From: Botryosphaeria dothidea
Lineage: Eukaryota; Ascomycota; Dothideomycetes; Botryosphaeriales; Botryosphaeriaceae
Reading direction: 5' to 3'
DNA length: 64,000 nt
NCBI GenBank assembly: GCA_011503125.2
Contig: WWBZ02000007.1
Coordinates: 930,001-994,000 of the forward strand
Notes under the pieces: model-generated
Told to the model about the DNA's origin: nothing
The model's input: only the letters and a program-made list of their open reading frames with translations
Database searches by the model: none
Position numbers and translations under genes: made by a program
In this document: positions 1-10,688 of the stretch, one piece after another
Layout: each line of letters starts with the position of its first letter
Numbering within the stretch: position 1 is the stretch's first letter

Positions 1-256
1 GCCATCTACTACTGAAGCACCAGCCAGGTTCGCGAAAACAGTTCCGCAGCAAACCGCATGAACCACAGCCGTGATCCTCGAAGGAAATTGAGAACAGTTG
101 TTACTTTTGCGCAGTACTTTATATGAAGATCAAGATCACCTTGGGAGGTCCGTTTCCAATCCAAAAGGACCACACCCTTCTGTGCCGCTTTCATTTCTCC
201 CTAATAATTCTCTACCTGACTTCTTTATTGATCCGTTCATCGCCCATTTGCTCATC

Positions 257-1888
257 ATGGCCTCTGCAGCAGATTCGTCGCCAGGACGACTCACAAAATA
301 CAGAGATCGAGCTAAGAGCCGCCCTTCACTTTATTCAGACCCCAAGAGGACCTTTTGCAATCCATGGACAACTGATGCCAAAGAAGCAATGGGCCGCTGT
401 GCAGTGATCGAGTTCGAGCAGGATCGTCCTGAAGGGCACATTCCTACTCCTTTCCGACTCGACAACCCCGAAGATCTCTCAGCAGGCCTGAGAAACTGCC
501 TTAAACGCCCGAAAATCATAAAAGGACCATCTCGCCGCCTTGTGATACTCGAAGACTTGGGAAAATATCCAATCACTCTCCTGGGGTCATACTTTTGCAT
601 CCCCCCCGAAGTCTTCATTTCTCATTTCAACCAGCCTCAAGAGTTCATGTCTCCGCCTCTCGTGGACGAGTTTGGAGGTCCTCATGACTCCCAGAAGTAC
701 TGGAGAGTCGGGATACCACATCTGTATGACAATCCGGGTACTATTCCCAAGGATACCGAATGTTGCGACTTCAAGAATGTGAATCTCAACCGTAAGCTTG
801 TCACTCTTTCGGATGAGAACAAGACCGATGATAAATTGCCGGGCTGGCTACTTGTTTATCATTCAATCTCTTTCTGGGCAACTGAGACTGATGATGGGGG
901 ATGGACTGGTATGTCAATCAAAGAAAACTCCGCAGAACCCAGTGCTAACATGTAGATAGCACTACTCTTGGTTGACCCATCCGTGCATAAATTCTTCGAG
1001 GACCTGCCCCTCTCCCGCTCCACGCTACCCGACAATCCCCAAGCCTCCATGGACCCCCTGGCCTTCTGCTCCTTCTGGAACGACTTCACCACGAAAGACA
1101 GCGCGCCCCTCAACGACAGCACCTTCGACGTCCTCCTCCACCTCTACAGCCGCCGCTTCTACGCCGAAGAGCTGGCCGACCCCGTCACCGCTCTCTCGCC
1201 CGTCTTGACGCTGATCCGCCGCGCCTGGACGACCTACATCACCGCGCAGGAGCGCCTGCACCGCAGCTGGCACTACGCCGACACGCACGCCCCCGGCCTC
1301 CACCACTCCGTCGCCGCGCCGCCGTGGTCGCTGCCGACGTACCAGCACGTCGTCTACCAGCGCTACGACCTGCACTCGGCCGCCCTGCCGCTCTTCCTCA
1401 CGGCAAGCGAGTGCCTCGGCATCGAGGACGCCGCCGACGGCAACACCGCCGCGCAGAGCAAGGCCGCCGCTGAGCTGAGAGCCAGGGCCACCAGGGAAGC
1501 CCGAGCCTGGCGCGCCGTCCGCCGCCGCTTCGACTGCCTCTACGAGGACCTGGGCAACGCGGTCGCGGGTTACGCCGAGCGCGCCGCCATCGAGGAGGCG
1601 CGTGCGGCCGGGGGCCTGACGAGGGCGGTCGCGCTGTTCTTGCCGCTCCAGATTGTCATGGCGATTTTCTCAACGGGCGGAGCTTATGCGTTTGGGGAGG
1701 AGCGGAATTGGATCGTTTGGCTGGTGGTGCTGCCTACGGAGGTGTGCACGATGGTGTTGATGTGGTGGTATTTCGGCATGGCTGAGAGGTGTCTCGTGTG
1801 GATTGGGAAGTGCTTCGGGGGTTGGAAGCGGACTGGAGGAGCGCAGAAGGGCGGAGATGAGGAGAAGGGTTTTATCGAGAGCTCTTAG
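257..1888 (+). CDS. CorA-like membrane protein
   Basis: Two exons, 257-908 and 960-1888, 526 aa. The intron has a GTATGT donor, a GCTAAC branch point and a TAG acceptor, and keeps the frame at phase 1. The N-terminal half is soluble and contains an ILEDLGKYPI..LGSYFCIPPEVF..H stretch typical of fungal CorA-like domain proteins. The C-terminus has two hydrophobic helices (LFLPLQIVMAIFSTGGAYAF and WIVWLVVLPTEVCTMVLMWW) followed by a basic tail, which is the CorA two-helix arrangement. The canonical GMN selectivity motif after helix 1 is absent and GGAYAF stands in its place, so Mg2+ transport is not assured. The ATG at 257 is preferred; an in-frame ATG at 98 would add 53 residues unlike the family. 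The family assignment is inferred; the membrane topology is seen. Confidence 0.65.
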
Positions 1889-2596
1889 TTTTCTTGGATG
1901 GAGGATCAGTTGCGCTGTACTTTTGCAAATAGGTGTTTTCGGCAATTATCTCCCGTGTTTTTCTCGCTTTCTGATGTTCGAGATGTCTGTTTATGCGTGA
2001 CGCTAGAAATACGTTTGTAGAGAATTGGTTCAAAGTAATGCTACTCGAACATCTTCGCCGAGCCCCAGTTGATCAATTTTCCAGCTCAACATTTTGACTT
2101 CATCGTATTGAAAGCAATTGGGGCCAACCGGTATAGGGGAGTCCACGAACGATCTACGGTTCGCGTGTTTAAGGGTGTAGTAAAACCTGGACGAAGTCTC
2201 CCCTGTACTTCATGGGATCCACAGCTTACAGATCTACGTCACACAAGTCATTGAAAAAAAGATCTGACGACCAACCTCTCAAAAGGCTGATTCGAATCTT
2301 CACGTTTTGTGGTCCAAGTATCATCTCTTTCATTGTTGATGCTAAGTCTTTCTACCTACTATGCTTGAATGAATACTGTACCTTTAAACGGGGGATATAG
2401 CCCTGCCTCGCCTAGGGATCCTTTGACTCTTTGAACAGATGGACCATTCTGGATCTTCTTTCTCCGCTGTATATTGCCATTGAAGGTGAACGTGGTCGAA
2501 TACCAGCAACTCTCACTTGCGACTACACACTCTCTCTTACCATATACGCTCATTAAAGCACCCCACCCAAGTCAATCTTTAATCAAACCCCTCAAA
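1889..2596. other. Intergenic, 708 bases
   Basis: Lies between the CorA-like gene and the BYS1-type gene, both on the plus strand, so it holds the 3' end of the first and the promoter and leader of the second. No further gene or RNA was recognised. Confidence 0.6.
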
Positions 2597-3241
2597 ATGA
2601 AGTTCATCACCCCCCTCGCCACCCTGGCCCTCGCCTCCTCTGCCTCCGCCGCCCTCCAAGGCAAATTCATCAACAACTGCAAATTCCCCGTCTACGCCAA
2701 AACCACCCGCGGCGGCAGCGCGAGCAACGCCTACGACTCGCGTGAGATGGTCAAGGTGCCGCCCGGTGGCGTCTACCACGCCCGAGTCAAGACCATCAAC
2801 AACGCGCCGGGCGTCTGCATCAAGATGCAGCCCGCGCCCGACCCGGCCTGGAAGAACGTGTACCAGGTCGAGATCGCGCAGAGAGATACGCCGTGGACGC
2901 GCGACGGCACCGCCAGTTGGGCCTGGTACGATTTGAGCACTGTGAATGCGTCGCCGTTCAAGGATCGGTGGAGGCGGCTGGAGGTTGCGGGGAGGAAGGG
3001 CTGTAAGATTTTGGAGTGTCCGTCGGGGAGGACGGATTGTGAGTGGCCGGTGCCGGAGAGGGGCGAGATGGGCGATTGTAAGGCGGGGAGGGATGCGGAG
3101 GTTGTGTTTACGCTGTATAGGAATTTTGGGGGGGGGGATTGGGCCTCATGGTTTTGCAGTGGAGGGAGCTCACGGGCTGGGCTCGGGCGGCTCTTCTCTT
3201 TGTTGCGCATCGCTTTCCCTTTTGATAGGGTTGGTATTTGA
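2597..3241 (+). CDS. BYS1/thaumatin-like small secreted protein
   Basis: Intronless, 214 aa. The start at 2597 opens directly into a signal peptide (MKFITPLATLALASSASA), so the in-frame ATG at 2474 was not used. The mature part starts with a GKFINNCKFPVYAK segment, followed by PPGGVYHARV, then VCIKMQPAPDPAWKNVYQVE. This order matches the BYS1 (Blastomyces yeast-phase-specific) thaumatin-like family, which is secreted or wall-associated and of unknown biochemical role. Conserved cysteines continue to about residue 165. After VVFTLYRNF the sequence leaves the family pattern: a run of ten G (3128-3137) precedes a tail of about 35 residues with no clear homology. The tail may be real, or the G run may hide a frame change. 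Confidence 0.7.
   Translation: MKFITPLATLALASSASAALQGKFINNCKFPVYAKTTRGGSASNAYDSREMVKVPPGGVYHARVKTINNAPGVCIKMQPAPDPAWKNVYQVEIAQRDTPWTRDGTASWAWYDLSTVNASPFKDRWRRLEVAGRKGCKILECPSGRTDCEWPVPERGEMGDCKAGRDAEVVFTLYRNFGGGDWASWFCSGGSSRAGLGRLFSLLRIAFPFDRVGI
3128..3137 (+). repeat. G10 homopolymer in the BYS1-type gene
   Basis: Ten consecutive G lie inside the coding sequence and encode three glycines plus the first base of an aspartate codon. The upstream protein fits the family and the downstream part does not, so an indel here, biological or technical, would change the C-terminus. Confidence 0.8.
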
Positions 3242-3476
3242 TTCGCGCCTCATACGTGGCTGGAGCGTTTCCTTTGTACATCATTCACTTTCAAAAAATG
3301 ACACCGCTTTGTGATGAGAACTGCTCATCTCCTGAGATATCAAAACGCAGCTTTGAAAACTTTCTTTCGTGCTTCGAGGGCCTCAAAATTTTTTAGAGTC
3401 TTCAAGGCATGCTTTGTTGCGTAAAGCAATGGCGTGGTACGAACCGCCATGTTGACCCAGCTTCTACCGGATATTA

Positions 3477-4340
3477 ATGAGGTTCATGAGTTGGGGAGTG
3501 CGAATACACTATATTTTGAATTATCCTCTATACTGGACGGGGCTGCAGAAAGATGGGATAGCTGCTGGTGTTCCTGTGCGGAGCTGCGCTTCTTTGTTTA
3601 CCGCTCCCCATGGGCTAACACTCGAGAGGCTGCTCAACAATGCCATTGTTAACATTCAATATCGTGTACCCCAACAACGAGAGCATCTCGTAGAATTTAC
3701 ATGGTCTATCAATTTCGAGAATGAACTAGAGCATCAAAAAACCTTCTGCACACGTTCGAGCACACAGCTCTTTGAGCCTTCAGAACTGACAGAGTTTATT
3801 TTCCAGGTTCTCAGCACAGAAGAAAGGCACGCCCCATTTCCTCGATTATCTCCCGATATGGCTTCTCTGAGTTCCGAGTGGTACGAGACGGCGTCCATAT
3901 ATGACATCTTCCACGTGATCGATCGCCAGTTCGAGCTGCTCTACCTCCTCCGATGGCGCTACCGCTACCTGAGAATCACCTACCACAGGATCGACAAGAC
4001 GGTCCGCGAACATCCCTGGACGGACATCACCCACATCCGGCTGGCGCGGCACCTCTTCACCCCGCTCGGGGACGCGCAAGGCCAGTCCCGCGACATCACG
4101 GACAACTTGAAGACGACACTGGACTCTGCCGATGAGGAGATGCTGCACAACCGCAAGAACGAGGCTCTCCAGCAGCATCTGCTGGACGCCGCACAGGAGA
4201 TCCACCGCATCAAGCGCCAGCTGGATCTGGTGGCGGGGGCTGTGTTTGAGGTGCTGCGTATTTCTACGATACTGTACGACGGCTCTGAGGACATGTATTA
4301 CGACCATGCGGATCAGGACAATGATCGGGGGAGGACTTAG
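3477..4340 (+). CDS. Hypothetical helical protein
   Basis: Open frame of 287 aa that I do not recognise. The better-looking part starts near the internal ATG at 3858 (MASLSSEWYETASIYDIFHV). From there it is charged and helix-rich, with an RRY-type basic aromatic patch (LLRWRYRYLRITYHRIDK) and a predicted coiled coil (EEMLHNRKNEALQQHLLDAA). There is no signal peptide, and the hydrophobic stretch near the end (LDLVAGAVFEVLRI) is too short to be a sure membrane helix. The region before 3858 has odd composition and may be 5' untranslated sequence or contain an unrecognised intron. The 161-aa version from 3858 is an alternative. Confidence 0.4.
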   Translation: MRFMSWGVRIHYILNYPLYWTGLQKDGIAAGVPVRSCASLFTAPHGLTLERLLNNAIVNIQYRVPQQREHLVEFTWSINFENELEHQKTFCTRSSTQLFEPSELTEFIFQVLSTEERHAPFPRLSPDMASLSSEWYETASIYDIFHVIDRQFELLYLLRWRYRYLRITYHRIDKTVREHPWTDITHIRLARHLFTPLGDAQGQSRDITDNLKTTLDSADEEMLHNRKNEALQQHLLDAAQEIHRIKRQLDLVAGAVFEVLRISTILYDGSEDMYYDHADQDNDRGRT

Positions 4341-4950
4341 CTACTAACTCTCCCCGAGATCTATATGACGATGGGGCGTGGCGAATCTCTGGCGGACACT
4401 ACTGAGAAGACGGAAGATGCTACACCTGATGGCCCGTACTAATGTCATACGTCTTTTGTATGACTAGCTATCGTCCTCCAAATCGCCGTTCTTTAGGAAA
4501 ATCAGAACAAGTTTTCTTAGATGTGTGGATCTTGGAGTTTGGAGTCCTCTGTTCCAAGATCGGGCTGTTGTCATGGACCGACGGCGACGTATGAAAGACA
4601 CGATAGAACAAATTTAATCAGACTCAGGTTTTCCAATTTGTATCCATCGTATGTTCAGCATAGTGACATGAAGTGAATCGTTATTCTAACGGTGAAAGGT
4701 TCCACTGAGAATATACTACTCGCGGAAATCGAACTTGACTCGATGGAGAGCATGAAATTATAACACACGCTGGGTTGAATGAACATAAAGTTCCAAAATC
4801 TGGATCCACCACGACCGTGGTCAAACTGCCCAATGTCTATCAATTTGCCCAATGTTGATCAAGCCGCTCATGTGTGAGACCGTGTCTTGATATCCATACC
4901 CAAGATCTTCACTGTCATCAGAGAGCAGCGGTGGAGCGCCGTTCATGCAA
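4341..4950. other. Intergenic, about 610 bases
   Basis: Convergent gap between the plus-strand hypothetical gene and the minus-strand BTB-family remnant. It is rather AT-rich. No gene, RNA or repeat was recognised. Confidence 0.6.
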
Positions 4951-5439
4951 TCACTCCTCCTGAACCGGTCCAAGGCTCTTCATCTGCAGAGGGTTGCCGC
5001 AAGCGGGGCAGTGCCTCATGAAATCGGCGTCGCGGACCGGAGTGTCGTAGCGGTTCTCGGCGGTCGGGTCGGCTGGAGTGACGCAGATGTTGACCTGATA
5101 GTTGCAGTGCCAGCAGACACGACGAGAGCCCAGTTCCAGGCGTTCATGGGCCATCTCGAAGAAGAAGTCCGCTGGGAGTCATTAACATCTCCTTACCACG
5201 GGAAACTTTAACTAAGACTTACCAATAGCGTCCGGGTTGGAGCGGAGGAACTCGTACAGCTCAGAGGTGCCAGGAGGAGCCCAGATATTGTATGCATGGG
5301 CAATGAGCTTGCGGATATCGTGGCTATCACGGGAGAGATCCTCATATGCGGCGCGCAGGACAGGGACATTGGCACTCAGAGAAGGGTTGTGCTTCCTTTT
5401 CTGTGCGCTATAGGATGGGCTCCTGCACAAGCAGAACAT
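4951..5439 (-). pseudogene. BTB-family remnant, C-terminal part only
   Basis: Two exons (5439-5223, 5171-4951) joined by a 51-base intron with a GTAAGT donor and CAG acceptor give 145 aa. The sequence matches only the part after the BTB fold: a helical segment (DIRKLIAHAYNIW...FLRSNPDAIA), then MAHERLE, then a paired-cysteine tail CWHCNYQVNI...CPACGNPLQM. The BTB core (SDVTI...AHKIVL) is not found upstream to 5910 on this strand. An AG acceptor (GCGCACAG) sits just before the conserved part, as if upstream exons were lost. The intron is at the same place and phase as in the BTB gene at 15200-16232, so the two are paralogs. It may be a decayed copy, or a gene with a distant first exon that I cannot see. 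Confidence 0.5.
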
Positions 5440-6590
5440 CTATCGACTCCATGATTCATAACCCGGGAAGGACATAACCAACAGGTTCGCCCGTTTTGGA
5501 TGCAACCTCGACTCGAGCCCCCGTTTCAGCAGCATGAACACTTGGCTGATCTTTTGCTACAACCCCAGATAAACCAAGCGAGACTGTTGATTGGTGATGG
5601 AGCTTGTTGGAATGATTTATGTTGGACAGGCGAGGAAATTCGGGATTTGCGGGACAGAGTATATTCTGGGACTCTCTTCCGTGCGCGTTCGAAGACTTTC
5701 GCGAGGCCAACATCGCCCCCCAGAAGCCCAACAGCACTCTGAGAGAAGGAAGACGAGATGGCCGCGACCTTTTCGGCGATGTTCCGAGCAGTTTCCTCTA
5801 TTCGCTGACACTGCGGTGGCACTCTTCTCACACATCCGCTGACGGGACAGGGGATATCACCGCTCAACCACTGCAGAAAAACAACGTCATTATGATCTTG
5901 GGTTCGCAAAGATACTCAGCCACTGCTAATGCTGTCATGCAGGCACAGGCCAGCGCGGATCATCGTCCGCGGTCTGTGGCAACATCGATCGAGGCGATGT
6001 GTCTCGTCCATGGCTCGAACTCCAGCAGCTGGCACACACGGATCCGATGCTAGCGTTGCGGAGTCGCGTCACCTGCAATGTGAAGGCGTAGATGCGGCGG
6101 CATCTCCGTCGTGGGTGTCGACGGCTGGAGCAGGAGAGGTCTGGTTTCAGAGCGGATCAACGTTCCTCCAGGCAGCTGGTTGGCTACGAGCGAATCGCGT
6201 GCCTGCCGCAAATAACAAAGCCGCGCAGCTTTAACGCCGACCGCTCCCTTGTGCACTTCGCTGCAGACGCAGACCCCGCGACTCTCGCAGAGCTCTCCCG
6301 CGCCCGCTGCATCTCTTCTCACGACGTGACGAGCACCCACGAATTTCTTCTGTCATTTTTCTTCTGCTTCCCATCTGTACATTAGACACGCTGGAAAAAG
6401 CCCCACTTGCTTCCAGGGTCTGGATCTGCAAGAGCCCGACGGTGCTTTCGGCTTCTCGCGCCCACGTTTCACCCTCTTTCGTGCCTCTACAGGAACTGCG
6501 GCACCTCGAATCCGCAAGCCCACCCTGCGCTCCACTCCGCACTAGCAGCTCCGACTCCGTCCCTGCATCCCCACGCTTCCCTCGCCCGCA
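5440..6590. other. Intergenic, 1.15 kb
   Basis: Lies between the BTB remnant and the STRAP gene, which diverge. Short open frames exist on both strands but none resembles a known protein or has convincing splice context. From about 6440 the sequence is pyrimidine-rich, consistent with the promoter and leader of the next gene. Confidence 0.5.
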
Positions 6591-7743
6591 ATGGCTACCG
6601 GTACGTGCACCGGTGGAGTGGAACAGCGCTGGCTCAAGCCTGGACTGCAGCCAGACAGATGGCTGGAAGACGACTCGCTGACCATAGCGCTGTTCAGAGA
6701 CCGTCAAAGTCGTCCCGTTGACGTGCCATGGCCACTCGCGCCCCATCACCCACATTAGCTTCTCCTCCGTCATCGACGATGACTACTACCTCATATCCGC
6801 ATGCAAGGACAACAACCCCATGTTGCGCAACGGTGTGACCGGCGACTGGATAGGAACCTTCCTAGGCCATAAGGGTGCTGTTTGGTCCTCTCGTCTGTCG
6901 TCGGATGCCACCCTTGCTGCCACCGGCTCTGCCGACTTCTCTGCCAAAGTGTGGGACACTCAGACTGGCGAAGCTTTGCACACTCTCGAGCATGAGCACA
7001 TTGTCCGCGCCGTCGCCTTTCCGAACCAGCCGCACCCGCAAATTCTCGCTACCGGTACTGTTGGCAAGAGGCTCCGCATCTTCGATCTCTCGCGGAGTAG
7101 TAGTGCTGCCTCGTCGCCCACCGACGCCAATGGTGCATCGTCTGCAAGCTTCGAGATCGGCGCCGGGGTCCACAAGGGCTCCATCAAGTCAATCGTCTGG
7201 GCTAACGATCCTAACATCATCATAACCGCGTCGGAAGACAAGAATATAAGGTGGTGGGATCTTAGGACGCAATCCACCATTGGGGAGTATGCTGTGGATG
7301 GAACCTTCGGAAGCTGTGAGCTAGATAACATTAGCACCGATGGCAGCCAAGGCGGTGGGATTCTGAGTGTTGCTGCGGGAAAGACGGCCTATTTCTTTGA
7401 CGGAAGACAACCGGCGACACTCATTAAGAGCGTTACCACCAAATACGACTTGGCAAGCGTTGCTCTGCACAGCGGCCAAGGCAAATTCGTCACCGGCAGC
7501 AGTGGCGACACTTGGGTGCATGTCTTCGACTTCAACACTGAGGAGGAGCTCGGTAAGCGCACCCAGTCGGATGAAGCATGAATCGCCGCGCTAACCAGTT
7601 GAACAGAAATCGGAAAGGGTCATCACGGCCCAGTCTGGACGACCATGTTCTCACCTGACGGAAAGCTGTATGCGACGGGTAGCGAAGACGGCACAGTCAA
7701 GCTCTGGAAGTTCACAAGCGGCCCATACGGTCTCTGGAGGTAG
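6591..7743 (+). CDS. STRAP/UNRIP-type WD40 repeat protein
   Basis: Three exons: 6591-6600, 6698-7552 and 7607-7743, giving 333 aa. The first exon is only 10 bases (Met-Ala-Thr plus one base). The protein opens with PLTCHGHSRPITH, then LISACKDNNPMLR and GDWIGTFLGHKGAVW, which are hallmark STRAP sequences. WD repeats follow, and it ends with GSEDGTVKLWKF..GPYGLWR, matching the end of the animal protein. Length fits the family (about 330-350 aa). Known members are cytoplasmic scaffolds linked to TGF-beta receptor signalling and the SMN/Unr complex in animals; the fungal role is not settled. The last intron (7553-7606) has a GTAAGC donor and GCTAAC branch point. Identity is strong; function in this organism is inferred. 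Confidence 0.9.
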
Positions 7744-8316
7744 ACTTAAGGATGCAAGAGCAATAGAGAAAACAGGCATAGTGATACCCCTGCATACAAA
7801 TGGCAGATCGTGCAGTCGCAACTAGAGCATTTCCGTCGTAATCTGTTTCTTGCTCCCCGCGGGTGTGTTGGAGATATGCGCGCTTACATTACTTTCAACG
7901 CAGGGAAGTCATGCTTAACTTCGCGCGTACTACCTTGAACCTGAGACGATCGCTCCAGACCGCTGGCAATTATTCACCCCAAACCCCGGATCCCTACATC
8001 TTCTTGGCTCTGTCCACCATCACGTGCGAAAGCTTGTCCTACCGCACCTCACCTTCGCCAGGTCACACTACTTGTGCTTTGGATTTTTATCTTGAAGAGG
8101 TCTGCCAGCGACGCCGGCTCTATCGCGCTCAACCAACAACTTCTCTTTTCTTCCGCCACCTTCTCCTTTATTCCTGTCACCTTACATGCGACACGCTTGC
8201 ACCTCAAACAGGCCAAGCGCGTCGCAACTACAACACCATCTCCCCAGCCAGTCGGGCTCCCAAAGAGTACAACTCGACCGACGTTTCCACATCACCCGCA
8301 AACCGACCTCAACACC
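7744..8316. other. Intergenic, about 570 bases
   Basis: Lies between two plus-strand genes. It holds the end of STRAP and the likely promoter and long leader of the next gene. The frame of the next gene stays open back to 8074, but that stretch reads like untranslated sequence. Confidence 0.5.
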
Positions 8317-9921
8317 ATGGGCCAAGCTCTACCCAAACACCACTGGCATGAAGCCGACAAGTTCCTCATCGCCGCGCAACTGCACGTGCCACATACACAA
8401 CAACAACAACAACAACAACAACAACATGACCGCCATCAACACAACCACAAAAACCAGGATACCCCAACAAAAATCGCGCCATCTGAGTTTGCGCCCAGCA
8501 ACCGCGACTCCCTCTCACCCAACGCCGGTGCGCAGCATCCAATTCATGAATTATCTTCTTCACCACCTGCATCGGATGACGAAGACGAGGACCCGGATCA
8601 GACCACCATTCACCATACACCCGCAGTTTCGGCTTCGTCCTCTTCGCTGGGATCATCAGACCGGTCCTCGTCAGAATCGGCGTCGAGCGACGAGGACGAA
8701 GAAGAAGACCCCGCGCACCCGCACTCCCTCACTGACCTCCCCACGCGCGAAGCCGCCGCCCTCGCCGCCGAGAACTGGGCGCGAGTGCTCGAGCTCGCGC
8801 ACGGCTTCGAGCGCGTGTACGCCGGCAGCCTGGAAGCATGGGTAGCGGGATCCGCAACCCGGCCGATGGCGAAGTCGCAGCGCGGCAGCAGGGACTTCAG
8901 CAGCGAGAGCAAGAGCAAGAGCAAGAGCAAGGACGATGGGCGCGCCGCAGCCACCGCGAAGGACCGGTGGCGCAAGACGAGGAGCAAGATCCTCAGCAGC
9001 AGCTGGCGCAAGCGCCACGCGACGACGTCGACGCGTGCTGCCCTGGGCACCTGGACGGCCGCCGACCTGGTCGACCTGGCGACGCGCGCGGGACCGCTGC
9101 GGTGCTACCGCTGGCACAGCGCGGGCGACGGCCGGGCGGGCAAGGAGCGCGGCCGCCGCCAGCTGACCGACGACGCGGTCAAGATGGGCTGGAGCGGCGC
9201 GCTGCTCGCGACGCATCTGCATCGCGCGTCTGCCACATCCTCCTCCTCCGCTTCCCCTTCAGACGATGAGCGCAGCCTCAATGAAGCTTATGCCTCCCGG
9301 ATCGACCCGGATACGGGCTTGGACAGCATCGCCGTCACGTTTGCGGGTAGCACGACGGCCGTCCCGCCGCACGTCCTGGCGCTCGTCAAGGCCTTCACCA
9401 TCCTCTTTCCCTCCGGGCCCCCCTGGGTCGTCGAGCCCCCGCGCGCCTCGACGCCGCTGCCGCCGACGTTCCTGCTCGAGTCCGCGGAGCGGGACCGCTA
9501 TCATCGGCGCGTCTGGGTCGCCATGGCGCTCGGCTGGGCGCGGTGTCTGGACGCGTTCTTCGCGGCGCATCCGCAGCGGCATTTCGACGGCGGCGGTGGT
9601 GAGAAGGCGGGGCAGGAGGGCGGCAGGCATGGCGATGCGTGGTGGTATTCGGAGTTGGCGAGCGAGGTGGACGGGCTGGGTGGGGAGGGCGGGGCTGAGA
9701 TTGATGAGGACCAGCTGGAGCAGATGAGCGAGATCGACATCGATGATGAGGACTTGCTGGCGGCATTGGCGAGGGCGGCGGATGAGGCAGGCGAGAGGAG
9801 GGCGAGTTTAGTGCCGAGTGATGGTGAAGATGATGATGGCAGTGGTGGTGCGGTGGTGGGGGAGAAAGGAGGAGAGGAATCTGAAGAGAGCGAGGGGGAC
9901 GGGGAGGATGGGAAATCATGA
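8317..9921 (+). CDS. Acidic low-complexity protein, unknown function
   Basis: Single exon, 534 aa from MGQALPKHHWHEADKFLIAA. An earlier in-frame ATG at 8074 was rejected because the added part is composition-poor. The order is: nine-residue polyglutamine (CAA repeat 8398-8424), a Ser/Asp/Glu-rich stretch, a short ordered block (AAALAAENWARVLELAHGFE), a Ser/Lys basic patch, then a folded-looking region with TWTAADLVDLATRAGPLRCY and VAMALGWARCLDAFFAAHP. It ends in a very acidic tail (EIDIDDEDLLAALARAADEA, then EEE/DDD). There is no signal peptide or membrane helix. Coding bases are extremely G+C-rich in the middle. I do not recognise the family; the acidic and basic blocks suggest a nuclear or scaffold role, but that is speculation. 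Confidence 0.6.
   Translation: MGQALPKHHWHEADKFLIAAQLHVPHTQQQQQQQQQHDRHQHNHKNQDTPTKIAPSEFAPSNRDSLSPNAGAQHPIHELSSSPPASDDEDEDPDQTTIHHTPAVSASSSSLGSSDRSSSESASSDEDEEEDPAHPHSLTDLPTREAAALAAENWARVLELAHGFERVYAGSLEAWVAGSATRPMAKSQRGSRDFSSESKSKSKSKDDGRAAATAKDRWRKTRSKILSSSWRKRHATTSTRAALGTWTAADLVDLATRAGPLRCYRWHSAGDGRAGKERGRRQLTDDAVKMGWSGALLATHLHRASATSSSSASPSDDERSLNEAYASRIDPDTGLDSIAVTFAGSTTAVPPHVLALVKAFTILFPSGPPWVVEPPRASTPLPPTFLLESAERDRYHRRVWVAMALGWARCLDAFFAAHPQRHFDGGGGEKAGQEGGRHGDAWWYSELASEVDGLGGEGGAEIDEDQLEQMSEIDIDDEDLLAALARAADEAGERRASLVPSDGEDDDGSGGAVVGEKGGEESEESEGDGEDGKS
8398..8424 (+). repeat. CAA trinucleotide repeat (9 units)
   Basis: Nine perfect CAA units encode nine glutamines near the N-terminus of the acidic protein. 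Perfect trinucleotide repeats of this kind vary in length between strains. Confidence 0.95.
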
Positions 9922-10688
9922 GCACTCTGATGCGGGCAACAGTTGAAGTGGTGCTGAGCGAGACGGGTGAGTTATTGGTTTCTTTTGAATTAGATACGTA
10001 GGGCTGAAATACTCATGCCACTATGGCAAGGCCCTAGCCGTCTGCTCTGCTGGGGAAGAGAACGAGAAGAAGAGGACCCCAATTCATTATGGCTCCTTTT
10101 GGTTTTCCGTGGGTTGATCTCCCTACGTCGTACCGACGCAGTACCTACTTAACTGCGTCAGAAGATACGGAGCTGAGCTTTGACGTATTGCAACAAGCGT
10201 TAAAAGTATCATCCGGCTGCAAATACGGTCGACCTTGTCAAACATGTACATTCAGATCAGTAGTGGTGGGGAGATTTTTGTGCTTCTGCAGAAGGTCGTG
10301 GGCGAAATTCAAGCTTTACGTGCAGCAGAGGAACAGCCAGCCGGGGATTGGCTGGTCTTTAGCAGGGTGTTTTGCAGGGTTCAACAGACCGTAGCACTCA
10401 CAGGTGCAGCAACGGGCATTCCAGACATTCATCTTCACGAGGAAGCACAGGGAATAGTCCTCACGTAAGTGGCCTTCTTTCATACGCATGGTACTGCGAT
10501 TGTGCTACGAAGGACGAGACGGTGAAGCTCAAACATCGAGACCACTTATCGCTCGTTTTTCTGATAACAGCTTCCTGGTAGTTGCTCTTTCTTCCAACGC
10601 CGGTTCACCCCTAAAGCTCTGTCGAGAGAGGAGATTGTGCGTGATTTGATGTTTGAAGACGTACGTGGGCACATTCCTTGAATGCCGT
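9922..10688. other. Intergenic, 767 bases
   Basis: Convergent gap between the acidic protein gene and yra1. No gene or RNA was recognised. Confidence 0.6.

Noticed and set aside
8074..8316. Upstream in-frame ATG for the acidic protein
   Set aside because: The added 81 residues look like translated leader; MGQALPK at 8317 is the more natural start.
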